From the NCBI GenBank assembly GCA_036971615.1, contig JAYKKR010000012.1, positions 1,116,001-1,180,000 on the forward strand: a DNA stretch of 64,000 nt, given 5' to 3'. Position 1 is the stretch's first letter; every line of letters starts with the position of its first letter. Of this stretch, positions 43,835 through 55,773 are shown piece after piece. The notes below the pieces were generated by a model that was not told the origin of the DNA, did not search any database, and was given only the letters and a program-made list of their open reading frames with translations. A program made the translations under genes and the position numbers. This DNA is from Amyloporia xantha (taxonomy: Eukaryota > Basidiomycota > Agaricomycetes > Polyporales > Adustoporiaceae).

Positions 43835-44998
43835 ATGCCTGCAACGGCCTTTCGACGACGCTTTGAGAATTCGCTGGACATGGTCGCCGCGCGACCGACA
43901 GTTTTTGTAGGCCTTGTGTCATCTTCTCCCGCTAAGACGGACAGTGCCTGGGGCATGCTGGATTCTCCTGTTCTTGGGCGATCGAACGTTTTCCAGCTCT
44001 CTGAAATCACGAATAAGCAAGTGGAACCCCTACGTATTTCACGGAAATTGGCTTCAGTGAGTGCGCTGATGATCCCTAGTGCTCCGCTCCTGAACGTCCT
44101 CGCGCAGGCTGCACCAGTCGCCCCCCTCAATATCAAGAAGAATCGACGTAAGGGATTGGTCAGCGGTATCCATTTGGTCTTGCCTGCGACACCATCACCT
44201 CTGGCCACTCCAGGCCTGACCCCGCAGACATCGCTTACATTTACGGCGGAGTGGGATTCCACGCAGAGAGGATTTCTGTTCACGCCCGTTTCAGACGCGC
44301 CCCGATCCGCGTTGAGCCCGCGGACCCCTGCCGGTCCCGTCCCGGATGACATTGAGGAAGAGAACAATGACATCGAGCCGGAGCCCCGTCCAGTTGACCC
44401 CTGTCCAGACAGTGCCTCGTCCTTCAGTTCCACCAGTTCGGTCCTGTCTCATTCAGACTCTTTATTTATCCATGAGCGCAAGTCGTCGACCACGTCTACT
44501 GCCCCGTCCTCCATTTTTTCGTACGCCAAGCCGCACTCAGATGAGGAAACCCCCAGCCCATCCGATGCTGAAACTGACGAGGTTGCCCCCATCCCGGAGT
44601 CGGAGAAATTTGACGAGTCGTGCCTCGAGGGGGTGGACGAGGATCTCCTGCTCCATCCATGGCAGGCCTTTGACTCGCTTTGTTGGGAATCGTTTGACAA
44701 GGTGGCCGCGTCTCCCGACGCGCAAGCCTTGTCCTCCCGCAGGCGGACCGGCAGACACCTCCCGGACGTGCCCATTGACGCGCCGAGGGGCAGTATGTTC
44801 AGCTGTGCCGAGGTGAGTGATGCGCGTATTTTTGTATCAAGGCGCTGTGTGTTGACTCCCAACTCCCGTCACAAGACCGTCGGCTCTCGGTTCTCCAGCG
44901 ACGGCAACACTCTGGCCGGCCAAGTGCCCCACAGATGCACACCGTTGCGGTTTCACATCATCAAGGCTTTCAGATTCCACAGGCGGGCAAGTGAGTAG
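43835..44998 (+). CDS. Ser/Pro-rich orphan protein, 3' end uncertain
   Basis: Unrecognised. ATG 43835 (MPATAFRRRFENSLDMVA) opens a long frame with low-complexity, acidic and Ser/Thr/Pro-rich composition typical of disordered regulatory proteins. Blocks include DDIEEENNDIEPEPRPVDP, SSFSSTSSVLSHSDSLF and LLLHPWQAFDSLCWESFDKV, a conserved-looking aromatic patch. A strong donor GAG/GTGAGT at about 44814 suggests the first exon ends after MFSCAE. The continuing frame to 44998 would then be partly intron, with a second exon of Gln/His-rich sequence (MHTVAVSHHQGFQIP) ending in another GTGAGT donor near 44991. The gene therefore likely continues with exons I could not place. No signal peptide or membrane segment is apparent from 43835. 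Confidence 0.5.
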   Translation: MPATAFRRRFENSLDMVAARPTVFVGLVSSSPAKTDSAWGMLDSPVLGRSNVFQLSEITNKQVEPLRISRKLASVSALMIPSAPLLNVLAQAAPVAPLNIKKNRRKGLVSGIHLVLPATPSPLATPGLTPQTSLTFTAEWDSTQRGFLFTPVSDAPRSALSPRTPAGPVPDDIEEENNDIEPEPRPVDPCPDSASSFSSTSSVLSHSDSLFIHERKSSTTSTAPSSIFSYAKPHSDEETPSPSDAETDEVAPIPESEKFDESCLEGVDEDLLLHPWQAFDSLCWESFDKVAASPDAQALSSRRRTGRHLPDVPIDAPRGSMFSCAEVSDARIFVSRRCVLTPNSRHKTVGSRFSSDGNTLAGQVPHRCTPLRFHIIKAFRFHRRASE

Positions 44999-45553
44999 AC
45001 ATGAATCGCACGACGGACGTTCAACCAATGGCACTCGTTACGACTCTCTGATGAATTTACTTATTGCCATCTTTCGTTCGTCACCATTTTGCATTATCGG
45101 GCATTTATTTGTAATTCATTATTGCAGTACCTGCACTATGCGGTCGCGTACTGTATGCGTTAGGAAGTGTAGGATTAGACAGTGCCAATACGCATACGTA
45201 TACGAGACGTTGCGAACGTATAGCCTTCGCTTATGTCGCCCTTCACCGTCTGTACCCCACCACACGCAGGTCATCACTTCCCCACGTCCGGCATTAGTAT
45301 TTTCAAATTGTAGTGTTCGGGAATTATGTTGCGGTGTTCAGGCTTGGTTACCAACAACGCGCAAGCGTCTCTTCAATACTGCTCCGCCGATCTTCTCAAA
45401 TACAATGCCACAGCGCTAATGCAATAAAGCGCTGTATTTGAGATACATCATCAAGTCGTTGCGACGTATAGGATTGACGCACACCAGTATGAATGTATCA
45501 AAGTCTAAAATTACCATAGACAGACATGAACGTATGGTGTTTATTACACGCTA
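44999..45553. other. Intergenic between convergent genes
   Basis: 3' flanks of the orphan (plus) and SulP (minus) genes. No separate gene was recognised, but later exons of the orphan may lie here. Confidence 0.4.
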
Positions 45554-48500
45554 TTACCGCCACCTCGCAGGCTCTTGTCGCTCCCGCACGACTTGCTCTA
45601 TGCGCAACATCGCGCTGGCGATGTCCTTGCAGAACGCATCCTCGCCGAGTAACGCGACAATTCCAGCACGTTCGAAGGACTCGCGAGGGCCTTTCTTCAA
45701 GTGCGTGATGTAGAGTCCTACGCCTTGGCTCTACAGAGTGTGAAGCAGGCCGTGAGCGTCAGCATGCCGGCGCATGACAGAACTTGACATAAATGTGACA
45801 ACTCACTTGATATGTCTCGACTAGCTCGTAGAATATCTGTGCGGCACTATGTGAAAAAGAGGGTGAGGCGTGATAGTGGCATATACAGTGGTCCGACATA
45901 CGATGCATCGATGCTATCAACATCTGCCAGATGAAAGACAAGCACGCTGGCATGCTCGCGGCGGGGCTCATCCGACGGATGGTGTTTCGTGACGCCATAG
46001 AGCTCCAACCTCCGCAAACGCTCTGTTACATAAAGTTAGCTAACAGGCCCCCTGATAATGGACACTTAACAGATACACCTTTCAGTTGTGCTGTGTTCGC
46101 TGTTACACACATTCAGATTAGCTCACATCAGGTAATATATCGAAGTTTACTAGTACGTACCGAAGTCTAGATTTTCCCGTATACGTATGATGAGCACACC
46201 AGCCGCATCTTCCTGGGCCTCGGGGTTCTCATCTACTGGCTTCCAGGAGTCTGTTCCAGGAATACGGCCCTGAAATTGATCTTCTTAGTGACCCGGCTAC
46301 GAAACACAGCATTCCACGCACCAGAATTGTCATGCGCGTCTTCGACGAGCGATGAACGACGAGGAGCAGCGAAATTACCAAACTGACCGCGATCCCAATT
46401 TCGAGATCCCAGAAGATGGTCAAGATGAAGGTAAGGGCCATCAATGATAGGTCGACCCAGCTGCGGAGTCTATACGAAGCGTATCGTCAACAAATGCGAC
46501 CGATGGATGGCAACGCTGAGCTGCTTTCTCACTTCCAGTAGAACTTCAGGTCATGAGGGACTTCTGCTAGTAGGGAAAATACAACCAGACAGATACTTCA
46601 CGCGAGATTAGTGGGAATGGGACACTGGAATGTTGGAAGGGCAAGACGCACACCGCCCCAAGCACGCATTTCGGCAAATAGTACAGCCAAGGCAAGATGT
46701 AGAACACAGCGAGCAACACAACGGCAGAGCATATCAGCGATGCCATCTGTGTCCGTGCTCCCACCTCGCCGCTTATCTTCGAGCTTGACGAGTGTCAGCC
46801 ACGACAGCTTGAATGCGCTGCATGTGCACGAAGGCTTACCGAGTGATGGACCCAAACGCGGGCAGTGTGCCAGGGATGAATGAGCCTGCGAGGTTGCCAG
46901 CGCCCAACGCCACAAGCTCGCGATTCGGGCTGATGCTGTAACCATATAGTCCAGCATTCTGTTTTGCAGCAACGATACTGTCAAGGAAACCGACGATCAC
47001 ACAGATTCTAACATCGAAGATAGGCATGTCAGTATCCTGGGATGGCGATATCATCGGGGAAGTCTCACACAGAGAGCGAGGTCGTTCGCCTTAGATAACG
47101 CAAGGTCGTCGTCCGAAGTGGAAACTGTACGAATGAGCTTCCCGTATTGATCGGGACATCGCCTAAGATCTCTACGCCGTGGTCGTCCCAGTCGAACTTA
47201 TCCGACATAACTGCGGTGAATCAGGGAAATTAGCGGTGTATCGCATTCGTGAGAATCCGCTCACTCGTCGAGCATACAACCACAAGGAGCACCTCAGGCA
47301 GCCGATAGATCAGCGCATAGCGCTTGAAAAGAGTCTTGAAGCTCCTGATGGCGAGCAGAATAGCCAGCGCACCGAAGCCAATAAGCATCGTGAGGGGATG
47401 CGCATGCTCCCAGGCGTTATTCACGATGAATAGGAATTTGTCGAGGCTCGTGTGCAGCTGATGCTGGTTACGCAAAGCGGTCAGGCCAAACATCGGGATC
47501 AATTGCTCTCTGCATGCGCAAGGCCGATCACGATCGAGGGAACGGAGAGAGGACAAAATGGGCGTACATCATTATCACAAAAGCCATGGCTGTGACAAAT
47601 CCCCGCAGCAGTGCTCGGCTGAGCACCACGTCGATGAACCCGAGGCGGAAGAGGCCCAATAGCAGACTGAGGAGCCCTACCTGCGCGCGGTCAGATATCA
47701 GCCATGGCACATCCCCTTCCGAAGCAACACGCACTTGGAACGTGACCACAGTGGATACCGCAAAGCCAACCGCATCACGACTGTAGGCTTGGAAATGCGG
47801 GTCATGCATAAAGTCGTCCACGGCCTGACCAATCAACAGGGACAGGGACGCCTCGGGAGATACGTTCAGCTGGCGTGACGTTCCGAAGAGGGCGTACACA
47901 ATGCCCGGGACGGACGCGGAGAACTACGGCGCATACCAGCATTGCAGCAAAATTAGGATACTACATGTCTTATATTGCTCGGTCGTGAAGATACGCACCA
48001 GACCCGTGATGGGACTAAGCCTCGCGAGCGAAGTCGCGTAAGAAACCGATTGCGGTATCAGCATGCAGGCAACGGTGAGACCGGCGAGGGCATCACCGCC
48101 CAGTCTGTCAAGCCGGTTAGGTCGTCAAGAGGGAGAAGATACACACAGCGCGACTTACAACGACCATGAGTAGCCAGGTATCCAGGCCGTCGAGGGAACA
48201 TAGTAGTTTACTTTTGCCCATGTCGACGTCTTACGGCGTTTTGGTGGAACGGGTGGAGGCCCTTAAGGAAAGGACAGCAGTGTACGTTAGTTTCGCATAT
48301 AAAGGCATTGATGGTCCGCTGGAAAACGCGAAAACGGCGCATATAACCGAGTAATTTGGGACAACAAGCACGTTAGGGCAGTCAATGAGAATTTACGACG
48401 GTCGAACCGCAGCATAAGCATATGGATGCACGGTAGCCCAGATTGCGTTCGCCGCTGGAAGCCACGAAGGATGACATGCTGCAAGCAGTCACCCGACTTC

Positions 48501-48859
48501 AACTAACGCTATGATGACTTGACTGGAGCGTACCGTCCACAACAGACACCAGCGGCGACGCAGAGCGGCCTGTTCACCTTTCTCATCCGTTTTCCAGCAA
48601 CCTGGTATGTCGAGACGAACGTACCTCGCGCCTGCCTCGCTCCGTAGTCTCCCTGGCCCTGTTCTACATCATGGCTCAACAGCCTCGCCTCTTCCCCCTG
48701 TAACGCCGGTGTCCGCGGTGTCTTGACGCCGCTGGGGGTGCTGGTGCCGGAGAACATGGCTCGCAGAGACGACGCTGCAGATGCACGGGCTGAGAGTGTC
48801 TGATAAGAGGAGGCGGGGTCCACGCTGCCCTTTGCGCCGGTGACATTATTAGGATTCAT
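45554..48859 (-). CDS. SulP-family sulfate permease with STAS domain
   Basis: An integral membrane anion transporter, most likely a proton-coupled sulfate importer of the plasma membrane. It starts at ATG 48859 with a Ser/Thr-rich cytoplasmic tail (SSYQTLSARASAASSLR). The pre-TM block NYYVPSTAWIPGYSWSL lies near 48.2 kb, followed by MLIPQSVSYATSLARLSP and the conserved QLNVSPEASLSLLIG. Further membrane spans include LLSLLLGLFRLGFIDVVLSR, LIGFGALAILLAI, ICVIVGFLDSIVAAKQNAGL and MALTFILTIFWDLEIGIAVS. The C-terminal STAS domain includes LRRLELYG, VLVFHLADVDSIDASC and LYITHLKKGPRESFERAGI, and ends ERQEPARWR before TAA 45554-45556. Many short introns separate the exons. Each exon I checked stays open, and I found no lesion. 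Substrate is assigned by family only. Confidence 0.85.
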
Positions 48860-50498
48860 ACGTAGCTTATCAAGTCGTCGATGATCTGGAACCGAGATTC
48901 GGGAGGTGCTTCACTGTGGACCACTGCAGTCGATTGGATGCCGACGGCAAGGCACAGTCTGCCGGACTTGAAGCACTGCTGCCTTGGTGAAGGCAATTCC
49001 TATAATATCGACCTCTGTCGATGATCACCTATACAGTAGGTATACCGAGAGACGTGAATGAAAGCGTGAGGGTGAAGAGCAGTAGTGAACGCCGAGTTCC
49101 ATGATTCCAACCGACCATATAGGCGCCCCGACGCTGGTTGTCCTCAGACCATCTCAGCAGTGTGCAACTATGACCTAGTTCTTCCTGCTTTCATGATATT
49201 GCTCGACGACTCAACCCCTGGCAATGCCAAGAAAACAGATAATACAGCTGATTCTTGGTGGTGAGACGATCTTCTAAGGGTCCTCGGAATACGGCAGATA
49301 GTCCGAAAGAATTTCTGGACGGCATGCATGGCCGCATGAGCCATAATACTTATCTCAAGAAGTGCCTGGTAGCAATAGTATCTCGTGCTCGTGTCTGTTC
49401 GAATTCTTTACCTAATTGCTCAGCGAAATATACATTATAGGTGTGCAGATGTGCAGTGGCTACGTCTGTAGCTCAGGCCTAGTAGAGGTACGCGATCATG
49501 GTACTATTAGTGGCATTCCTATAATAACTACTCTCCAGCCTCAATCGTTTCCCTTTGCCCGAATTCGACTCGGAGGAGGGCGTTGTTCATCCCCATCACT
49601 GCAGGACTTGTTCCACGGAATAGTTGTCAATAGCATCGTTCCCATTGGTCAAAGTCCAATTACGCACAGGTCTCGTCATTGATTTCCGGCGACCATAAGT
49701 ATCGCGTCTGCGGACATTTCTAGTTGAAACCTCCTTGCAAGTGGAAGGCTGAAGATACGTTTACTTATTAGACTCGCTGGGCCAGTGTAGCCGTCATTGT
49801 ATTGCAGTCGGTCATGTTTGTGACGTGCTCAGCAGCCAAGTCTCATACTAGTGATGTGCATAACAGCGCCTATGCTCATCGTTGAAGAGTGCATTGCATT
49901 GGACAGTGGACATACGCATGTACGTATATTCAGGAATGCTATAGCTTTAGAGTCTGCTCACGTACTCATTATTGTTAATATAGAACGTGGATTCTTTTGT
50001 GCAGACCAACAGCTGGTTCTGAGACTAAGAAACGGTGTAAGCACACACACTAGTGCACATTCGAAAGTATCCCTGGTCGTATGACTATTGAAAAATATAT
50101 AAAATATATAGTATGTTAGATGACACTGTGACAAGTATCATTGACACTCCAAGAAGTTGGGGATGGGTGAGACTGATGCCTCCCATTTTGCAGGTGAGCT
50201 TGGCACTTTTGTTTCAGCATAATCCACATTTATCATTCACATGCTGTGAGAATGCGTCATTCTGGCCTCATAACGTGAATTTAACGGCCTATGGTTACTA
50301 GGGATCACTCATGCCCACCCTGCGTCAACATGATGATTCTTACGTCTTAAACAGACCTCACGGATATCATTCAGCAGAGCTTCATGCAATTTGAGCTTTC
50401 CTATCGCCGAATGCGTCTTCAGTTTTCGACACGGTGTGGTTTCCTAGACAGGGTCAATCTCCACGCTTTGGGTGTTGCAACCTCCTTGTCTGGCCATG
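48860..50498. other. No gene recognised
   Basis: About 1.6 kb upstream of the SulP gene. Only short frames are present. It probably includes the SulP promoter; no binding site was identified. Confidence 0.45.
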
Positions 50499-50708
50499 AG
50501 ATGTGGATGTTTATTACGACCTGAGTTGATCGTCCTCCCGCCCCGGGCGTCCGTCGACCCGGCTCATACATGGCGCTGGCGCTGATTCTACTGCGCACAT
50601 TTCAGATGTGGATGTTTATTACGACCTGAGTTGATCGTCCTCCCGCCCCGGGCGTCCGTCGACCCGGCTCATACATGGCGCTGGCGCTGATTCTACTGCG
50701 CACATTTC
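50499..50708 (+). repeat. Exact 105-bp tandem duplication
   Basis: 50499-50603 and 50604-50708 appear identical (AGATGTGGATGTTTATTACG to CGCACATTTC). The second copy stops 35 bp before the fold-back element at 50744, so duplication and insertion may be linked. Confidence 0.9.
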
Positions 50709-50743
50709 CTGGCGCCGTAGAATTACGATCGATGTATACATTA

Positions 50744-51469
50744 CAGCCGTTTGCAGAACATACGGCGCGTGATCGAAATTTCTTTTTTTGGACAAATATA
50801 TACATTCTACAGTATATCTGTATTAGCTCAGTCAATACATGTTGGATTGTCTTGAAAATTGGAGCAATGAAATGGCATTGTAAATCCAGAGGGGATGGTC
50901 AACTCAGATTTTTAAAATAATAAGTTTGAACACTTTACAAAAAAGTCATCATGTAAAGTCAATATATCTGGATTTCTGTGGTTCCTGGGTCTTCCTGGGC
51001 TTATCCCTGAATATACATTGTCCATACCACTCATATAAAGGGGACTGCAAATTTATTTTGTGTGTACAATATTTCTGTTGGTTTCTGGAAAGATGGAAAT
51101 CTGGCATAGAACAGTGCAAGAACCACAGGTCATATGAAAAGGCTACAAAGAGCCAAAATAAATTTGCAGTCCCCTTTATATGAGTGGTATGGACAATGTA
51201 TATTCAGGGATAAGCCCAGAAAGACCCAGGAACCACAGAAATCCAGATATATTGACTTTACATGATGACTTTTTTGTAAAGTGTTCAAACTTATTATTTT
51301 AAAAATCTGAGTTGACCATCCCCTCTGGATTTACAATGCCATTTCATTGCTCCAATTTTCAAGACAATCCAACATGTATTGACTGAGCTAATACAGATAT
51401 ACTGTAGAATGTATATATTTGTCCAAAAAAGAAATTTCGATCACGCGCCGTATGTTCTGCAAACGGCTG
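50744..51469. mobile_element. Fold-back element A, 726 bp with about 317-bp arms
   Basis: Arms 50744-51060 and 51154-51469 are inverted copies with very few differences (one base of a T run, one C/T in the CTGGGTCTTCCTGGG block), separated by about 93 bp. Ends are TA/CAGCCGTTTGCAG and its mirror, fitting a TA target duplication at 50742-50743 and 51470-51471. No coding sequence. Near-identity of the arms implies recent origin or arm homogenisation. Confidence 0.88.
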
Positions 51470-51471
51470 TA

Positions 51472-51901
51472 ATATACTGTTCAATGCGCACCTGTGCGGT
51501 TGTAATTACGGAATATGTCGAACCGCTTCATCGTGTGACCCCCGTCGGCGCGGAAGCATTTCAGTGGATGGACGAAGTTCGGAGCGCTTGTGCACGAATT
51601 GCCTCTCGGCCTCTGCTGTACTGTACACTCTGCACGGCCAGAAGACGGCCTCGCTTTATCCGCTTATTCCATCCTCAGGGCATCTTCTGTGCCTCTGCAC
51701 CGCATCGAACCCGACATCATGCGCGTGCTGCGTCCGATAAGTGGATTCTGAGTCACTGGTGACCATTACTGGGGTGGTGCGGGGAGATGGCGCGAGTTAG
51801 CCACTTTGTACACAACGCCAAACACGGTACGCGTACCCGTTATCAACCGCGGAGCAGCGCTCTGGCAGCTCACCGTCCCCTCGTCTGAGTCGACGATCAT
51901 C
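51472..51901. other. Subtilase upstream region
   Basis: Between fold-back element A and the protease start. It is expected to contain the promoter, which places a mobile element about 430 bp upstream of the start codon. No motif is assignable. Confidence 0.4.
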
Positions 51902-53582
51902 ATGTCTTTCCTCGTCACATCTCTCCTCGCGCTGTCCCTCGCTACGGCAGGGTACGCAAACCCTCTCTCGACACATCCCTACGATGTCCGGGAGCATGCG
52001 CCGTTCTCGTTCGCGCCGCTAGTGGTCGCTGACCACCCTCACGGGACCGTTAACAACTCCTATATCGTCATGTTGAAGGACGATATTGTACCTGCGCTCA
52101 TGCAGAACCACATCAACTTCTTGCAGAATGTGCAGGAAGAACATCCTCTCATGGATGACTTCGAGGCAGGTCTGCGCCATGTCTACGATGGGCATATTAA
52201 GGGATATGCCGGCAAGTTCAGCGAGGGTACCGTCCAGAGAATTAGGCAGATGCCTGAGGTGGAATATGTCGAGATGGACCAGATCGTAAGGACTATGGAC
52301 ATCGATGTCGAGGGTGAGAAGATGGAGACGCAGAAGGGTGCTCCTTGGGTAAGCTACCTTTACGTGGGTGTCGGTCGTTCGTACATTGACACGTAACTTT
52401 ACAAAGGGATTGGCACGGATAAGTCATCGTGCTAAGTTGACTTTCGGCACGTTCCAGAAATACGAGTATAACTCACACGGCGGCGAGGGTGTGGACGTGT
52501 ATGTCATCGACACTGGTATCAACGTTGTCCACACACAATTCGAGGGACGTGCCTCCTGGGGCCGGACCGTTCCCCAGGGCGATGTCGACGAGGACGCTAA
52601 CGGTCATGGCACGCATTGCGCTGGCACCATTGCGTCAGCCAAGTACGGTGTTGCCAAGGCAGCGCACGTCATCGCTGTCAAGGTCTTGGGAAGCAATGGC
52701 AGCGGTACCATGAGCGATGTCGTCGGCGGTGTCGTCTGGGTCACTCAACAGGCTGCTGCGAAGGCTGAGGCAGCAATTAAGGAATTCCGGGCGACCGGCA
52801 AGACGACGCACAAGGGTTCTGTTGCTAACATGTCCCTCGGAGGTGGCAAGTCGAAGGCTTTGGACGACACTGTGAACAAGGCGGTAGACAATGGTGTTCA
52901 CTTCGCGGTCGCAGCTGGTGGGTTGCTTTTGATCGACATTGTCTTAGTGTACGACTAATCTTCTGGATAGGCAATGACAACAAGGATGCCTGCAACAACT
53001 CCCCTGCTGCTGCTGAGAAGGCTGTCACCGTTGGCGCGTCTACTCTCGGTGATGAGCGCGCTTACTTCTCGAACTATGGCCCGTGTGTCGATATCTTTGC
53101 TCCAGGTAAGTTCATATATTCTCTGTCCCTCTATTCGTTATTAAGGTGATTTATTCACAGGCTTGAACGTACTCTCCACTTACATTGGTAATGAGAACGC
53201 GACCGCGACTCTGTCCGGCACGTCCATGGCCTCGCCCCACACCGCCGGCATACTCGCGTATCTCCTCTCGCTGTACCCCTCCGCCACTTTCGACCCGACC
53301 GTCGCCCCCGACTTCTCGCCATCATCACTGAAGGAGGGCGTCGTCGGCCCCTCGTTCTCTGGCGCATACGCCATCGCCCACTCCGTCCTGCCCAGCTGGG
53401 TAGCCACTTTCCTCCCTCCACCACAGCTCGTCGAGGAGGTCGTCGCCCCCGTTCCCCTCCCCCCGACGCTCACGCCGAAGCAGCTGAAGCTCGCTCTCCT
53501 GGCGCTCGCGACGGAGAATGCCCTCGACACCGTGCCGAAGGGCACGCCCAACTTGTTGATCTTCAACAACGCTACCGCTTGA
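51902..53582 (+). CDS. Secreted subtilisin-like serine protease (S8A, proteinase K type) with I9 propeptide
   Basis: A secreted endopeptidase, synthesised as a zymogen. Exons 51902-52348, 52407-52917, 52971-53105 and 53161-53582 join in frame to 504 residues. Residues 1-19 ([19 protein letters not shown]) are a signal peptide. The I9 inhibitor propeptide follows, with [13 protein letters not shown] and [10 protein letters not shown]. The catalytic domain has Asp in [11 protein letters not shown], His in [13 protein letters not shown], the oxyanion Asn in AVAAGNDN (created exactly at the 52917/52971 junction) and the nucleophile Ser in [14 protein letters not shown]. Substrate strand [10 protein letters not shown] is present. 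The C-terminal stretch after the catalytic core is longer than in proteinase K and Pro/Ala-rich. All key residues are intact. The likely role is extracellular protein digestion (family knowledge). It is flanked on both sides by fold-back elements. Confidence 0.95.
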
Positions 53583-53742
53583 CGTGCAGCATGGTGTCCT
53601 ATTCCTTACGACGCATTCATGTAATTTCTATCTATTCGAGTACTGTTCACGGTGCTTGTGTAATATCATCGCATTCTAGTTTTAGAAACCTCTTGAGCGT
53701 GCTGAAGTGGAGTCAATTATCGTTTGGAACGTATACCAATTA

Positions 53743-54789
53743 TTGCCGTTTGCAGTAAAGATGGCGGTGGCGCGTTTCCCGCGCGTTTCGCGCATATTCC
53801 TACCTGCAACTTCCGACCCCATTATCTCGACAACCGCTGTGCGGATTCCTAGACATAGGGGGTGTTTCGGAATCTACTCTTTGAGGGCTTTACAGCCCCA
53901 TAGTTTTTATACCGAAATGTTCACTTGGTAGCGCGCACCTCTAGGAGCCCTTGTAGCTACTTGTTGCCCCTGTATCTCGACAACTACAATGTATTTTAAC
54001 ATAATTCTTGAATCAATACATTCTGTGAGAGTCCCAAAAGTGAGCCCCAGCAAAAGAAACCGCTGCTGTGTGCGTGTGCATGCACGTGAAAGATGATCGC
54101 TGCGCAGCTACCTTCTGCGCGCGACTCTTGTCTCGACACACTCACGACGTCTTTCTATGGATGGCCTGAGGCAAGCCTTTGTCAGATGACCTCCGTGAGG
54201 TCTTGATCAACATGGCTGACTCAACCGATATCTCATCCATTTCTCGCTACACTGGCTGCAAGAGACGGACAATTGAACAGCTGCTGGCAGATTACAAGCA
54301 CTTTGGTACTGTGATTCAGACTCTGGTGCATCCAGTATGGCGCTGAGTCATGGAATTATGAGATATAGTAGGGCAGATTATGTATGATAGCGGTAGAAGC
54401 GAAGAAGTCGTGCGCAGAAGGTAGCTGCGCAGCGATCATCTTTCACGTGCATGCACACGCACACAGCAGCGGTTTCTTTTGCTGGGGCTCACTTTTGGGA
54501 CTCTCACAGAATGTATTGATTCAAGAATTATGTTAAAATACATTGTAGTTGTCGAGATACAGGGGCAACAAGTAGCTACAAGGGCTCCTAGAGGTGCGCG
54601 CTACCAAGTGAACATTTCGGTATAAAAACTATGGGGCTGTAAAGCCCTCAAAGAGTAGATTCCGAAACACCCCCTATGTCTAGGAATCCGCACAGCGGTT
54701 GTCGAGATAATGGGGTCGGAAGTTGCAGGTAGGAATATGCGCGAAACGCGCGGGAAACGCGCCACCGCCATCTTTACTGCAAACGGCAA
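53743..54789. mobile_element. Fold-back element B, 1047 bp with about 382-bp arms
   Basis: Arms 53743-54124 and 54408-54789 are nearly exact inverted copies. Ends TA/TTGCCGTTTGCAG and mirror give a TA duplication at 53741-53742 and 54790-54791. The last 11 bases, GCCGTTTGCAG, are shared with element A though the rest differs. The central 283 bp holds a transposase helix-turn-helix remnant, so this is probably a deletion derivative of an autonomous Tc1/mariner-type element. It begins 160 bp downstream of the protease stop codon. Confidence 0.9.
54170..54346 (+). pseudogene. Tc1/mariner-like transposase N-terminal HTH remnant
   Basis: Between the arms of element B an open frame reads GKPLSDDLREVLINMAD, ISSISRYTGCKRRTIEQLL and ADYKHFGTVIQ, then stops. 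The 'S-x-DLRE ... GTV' layout matches the DNA-binding helix-turn-helix at the start of Tc1/IS630-type transposases in fungi. The DDE catalytic part is missing, so it encodes at most a truncated DNA-binding peptide. Confidence 0.6.
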
Positions 54790-54791
54790 TA

Positions 54792-55356
54792 AAGCCTTTG
54801 TTGAGTTCATAACCCGTGGGCGCGTGGAGATACACGAATGTTGTACCGGCACGTCTGCCCAGCACTGCATGTCCTCCCCAGGACACTGAGCAGACTCAGT
54901 GTAAGCCTCTCTTTTGATATTGTAAGGTCATATTTTCGATAGCTTCGGTCGTCAAAATGACCCGACATCGCAGTAATACACAATGGGAGTAAAAATGTGC
55001 AAAAATATCGACGAGAGCGGGATTAGCGACGGAAATATTGAAGTATGACACTCGTCAGAGCGCATCCGCACAACAAGGGATCTGGCTCCGATGCGGGATG
55101 CATCCTTATGGCTAATTAATGATTATATATGTGGGAAGAAGAGGCGGGGGGTTACATCTCGTAGTCGCATAGGAGACAGAGCAGGCGATATAGCTGCAGG
55201 GAGGCTGCTTTAGTTAACATCAAAGCATCCATAAGCCACGCTTCGATACTGATGCTGGCGAGAAGGAATGAGCCCATCGAACAATTAAGACGGTCTGACA
55301 TCGTACCAATGGTAAGGTACGAGCAGGTAAATGGTTGGTGGGAAACCGATGGAGGT
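54792..55356. other. No gene recognised
   Basis: Between fold-back element B and the COX14-like gene. No motif was seen. Confidence 0.45.
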
Positions 55357-55773
55357 TCACCATGATTTTCCACCACGTTGGAGTGCCGCTTGCGCGGCGT
55401 CCGCAAGAGCTTGCTCATTAGCCTCCTCCTGACGGCGCATGCTGTAAGTCCGAGCGCGGAAGAGACTTTTTCAGTACTCACCTCTTTCTCCACATGTGCC
55501 GCAGCCTCTTGCAACGCTAAAGCCTGGTCGGAGCAATTTCATGAGCATGTCGCGCAAAATCAGCACGTTCAGAGCAGCCTGACCTCTAAGATACGGATGC
55601 GCTTCAGCTTATTTCAGATAGAGCGGATGGTCAAGCTCACCTCTCCCTCTCCGTAACGTATCTCGATGTACAACGCCCATCATGACGACACCCCAGACGC
55701 TAATGCCCACCAGGGTGTAGACGACTCCTCTGTGGAGGATGTCTCCGATGGACATGCGTAGCCTTGGTGCCAT
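55357..55773 (-). CDS. COX14-like cytochrome c oxidase assembly protein
   Basis: A small mitochondrial inner-membrane protein that helps assemble complex IV by acting with Cox1 during its synthesis (family knowledge). Exon 1 (55773-55641) encodes MAPRLRMSIGDILHRGVV, YTLVGISVWGVVMMGVV and HRDTLRRGRG. That is a short N-terminus, one membrane helix and the conserved HRD/RRG stretch that defines the COX14 family. A later exon gives LALQEAAAHVEKE, and after an intron ending CCGTCAG the frame continues EEANEQALADAAQAALQRGG to a stop at 55357, an Ala/Glu-rich coiled tail common in fungal members. The first splice junction could not be resolved exactly (the exon-1 donor at 55640 leaves phase 1, while the next exon reads in phase 0). 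The coding stretch is otherwise intact. Confidence 0.72.
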
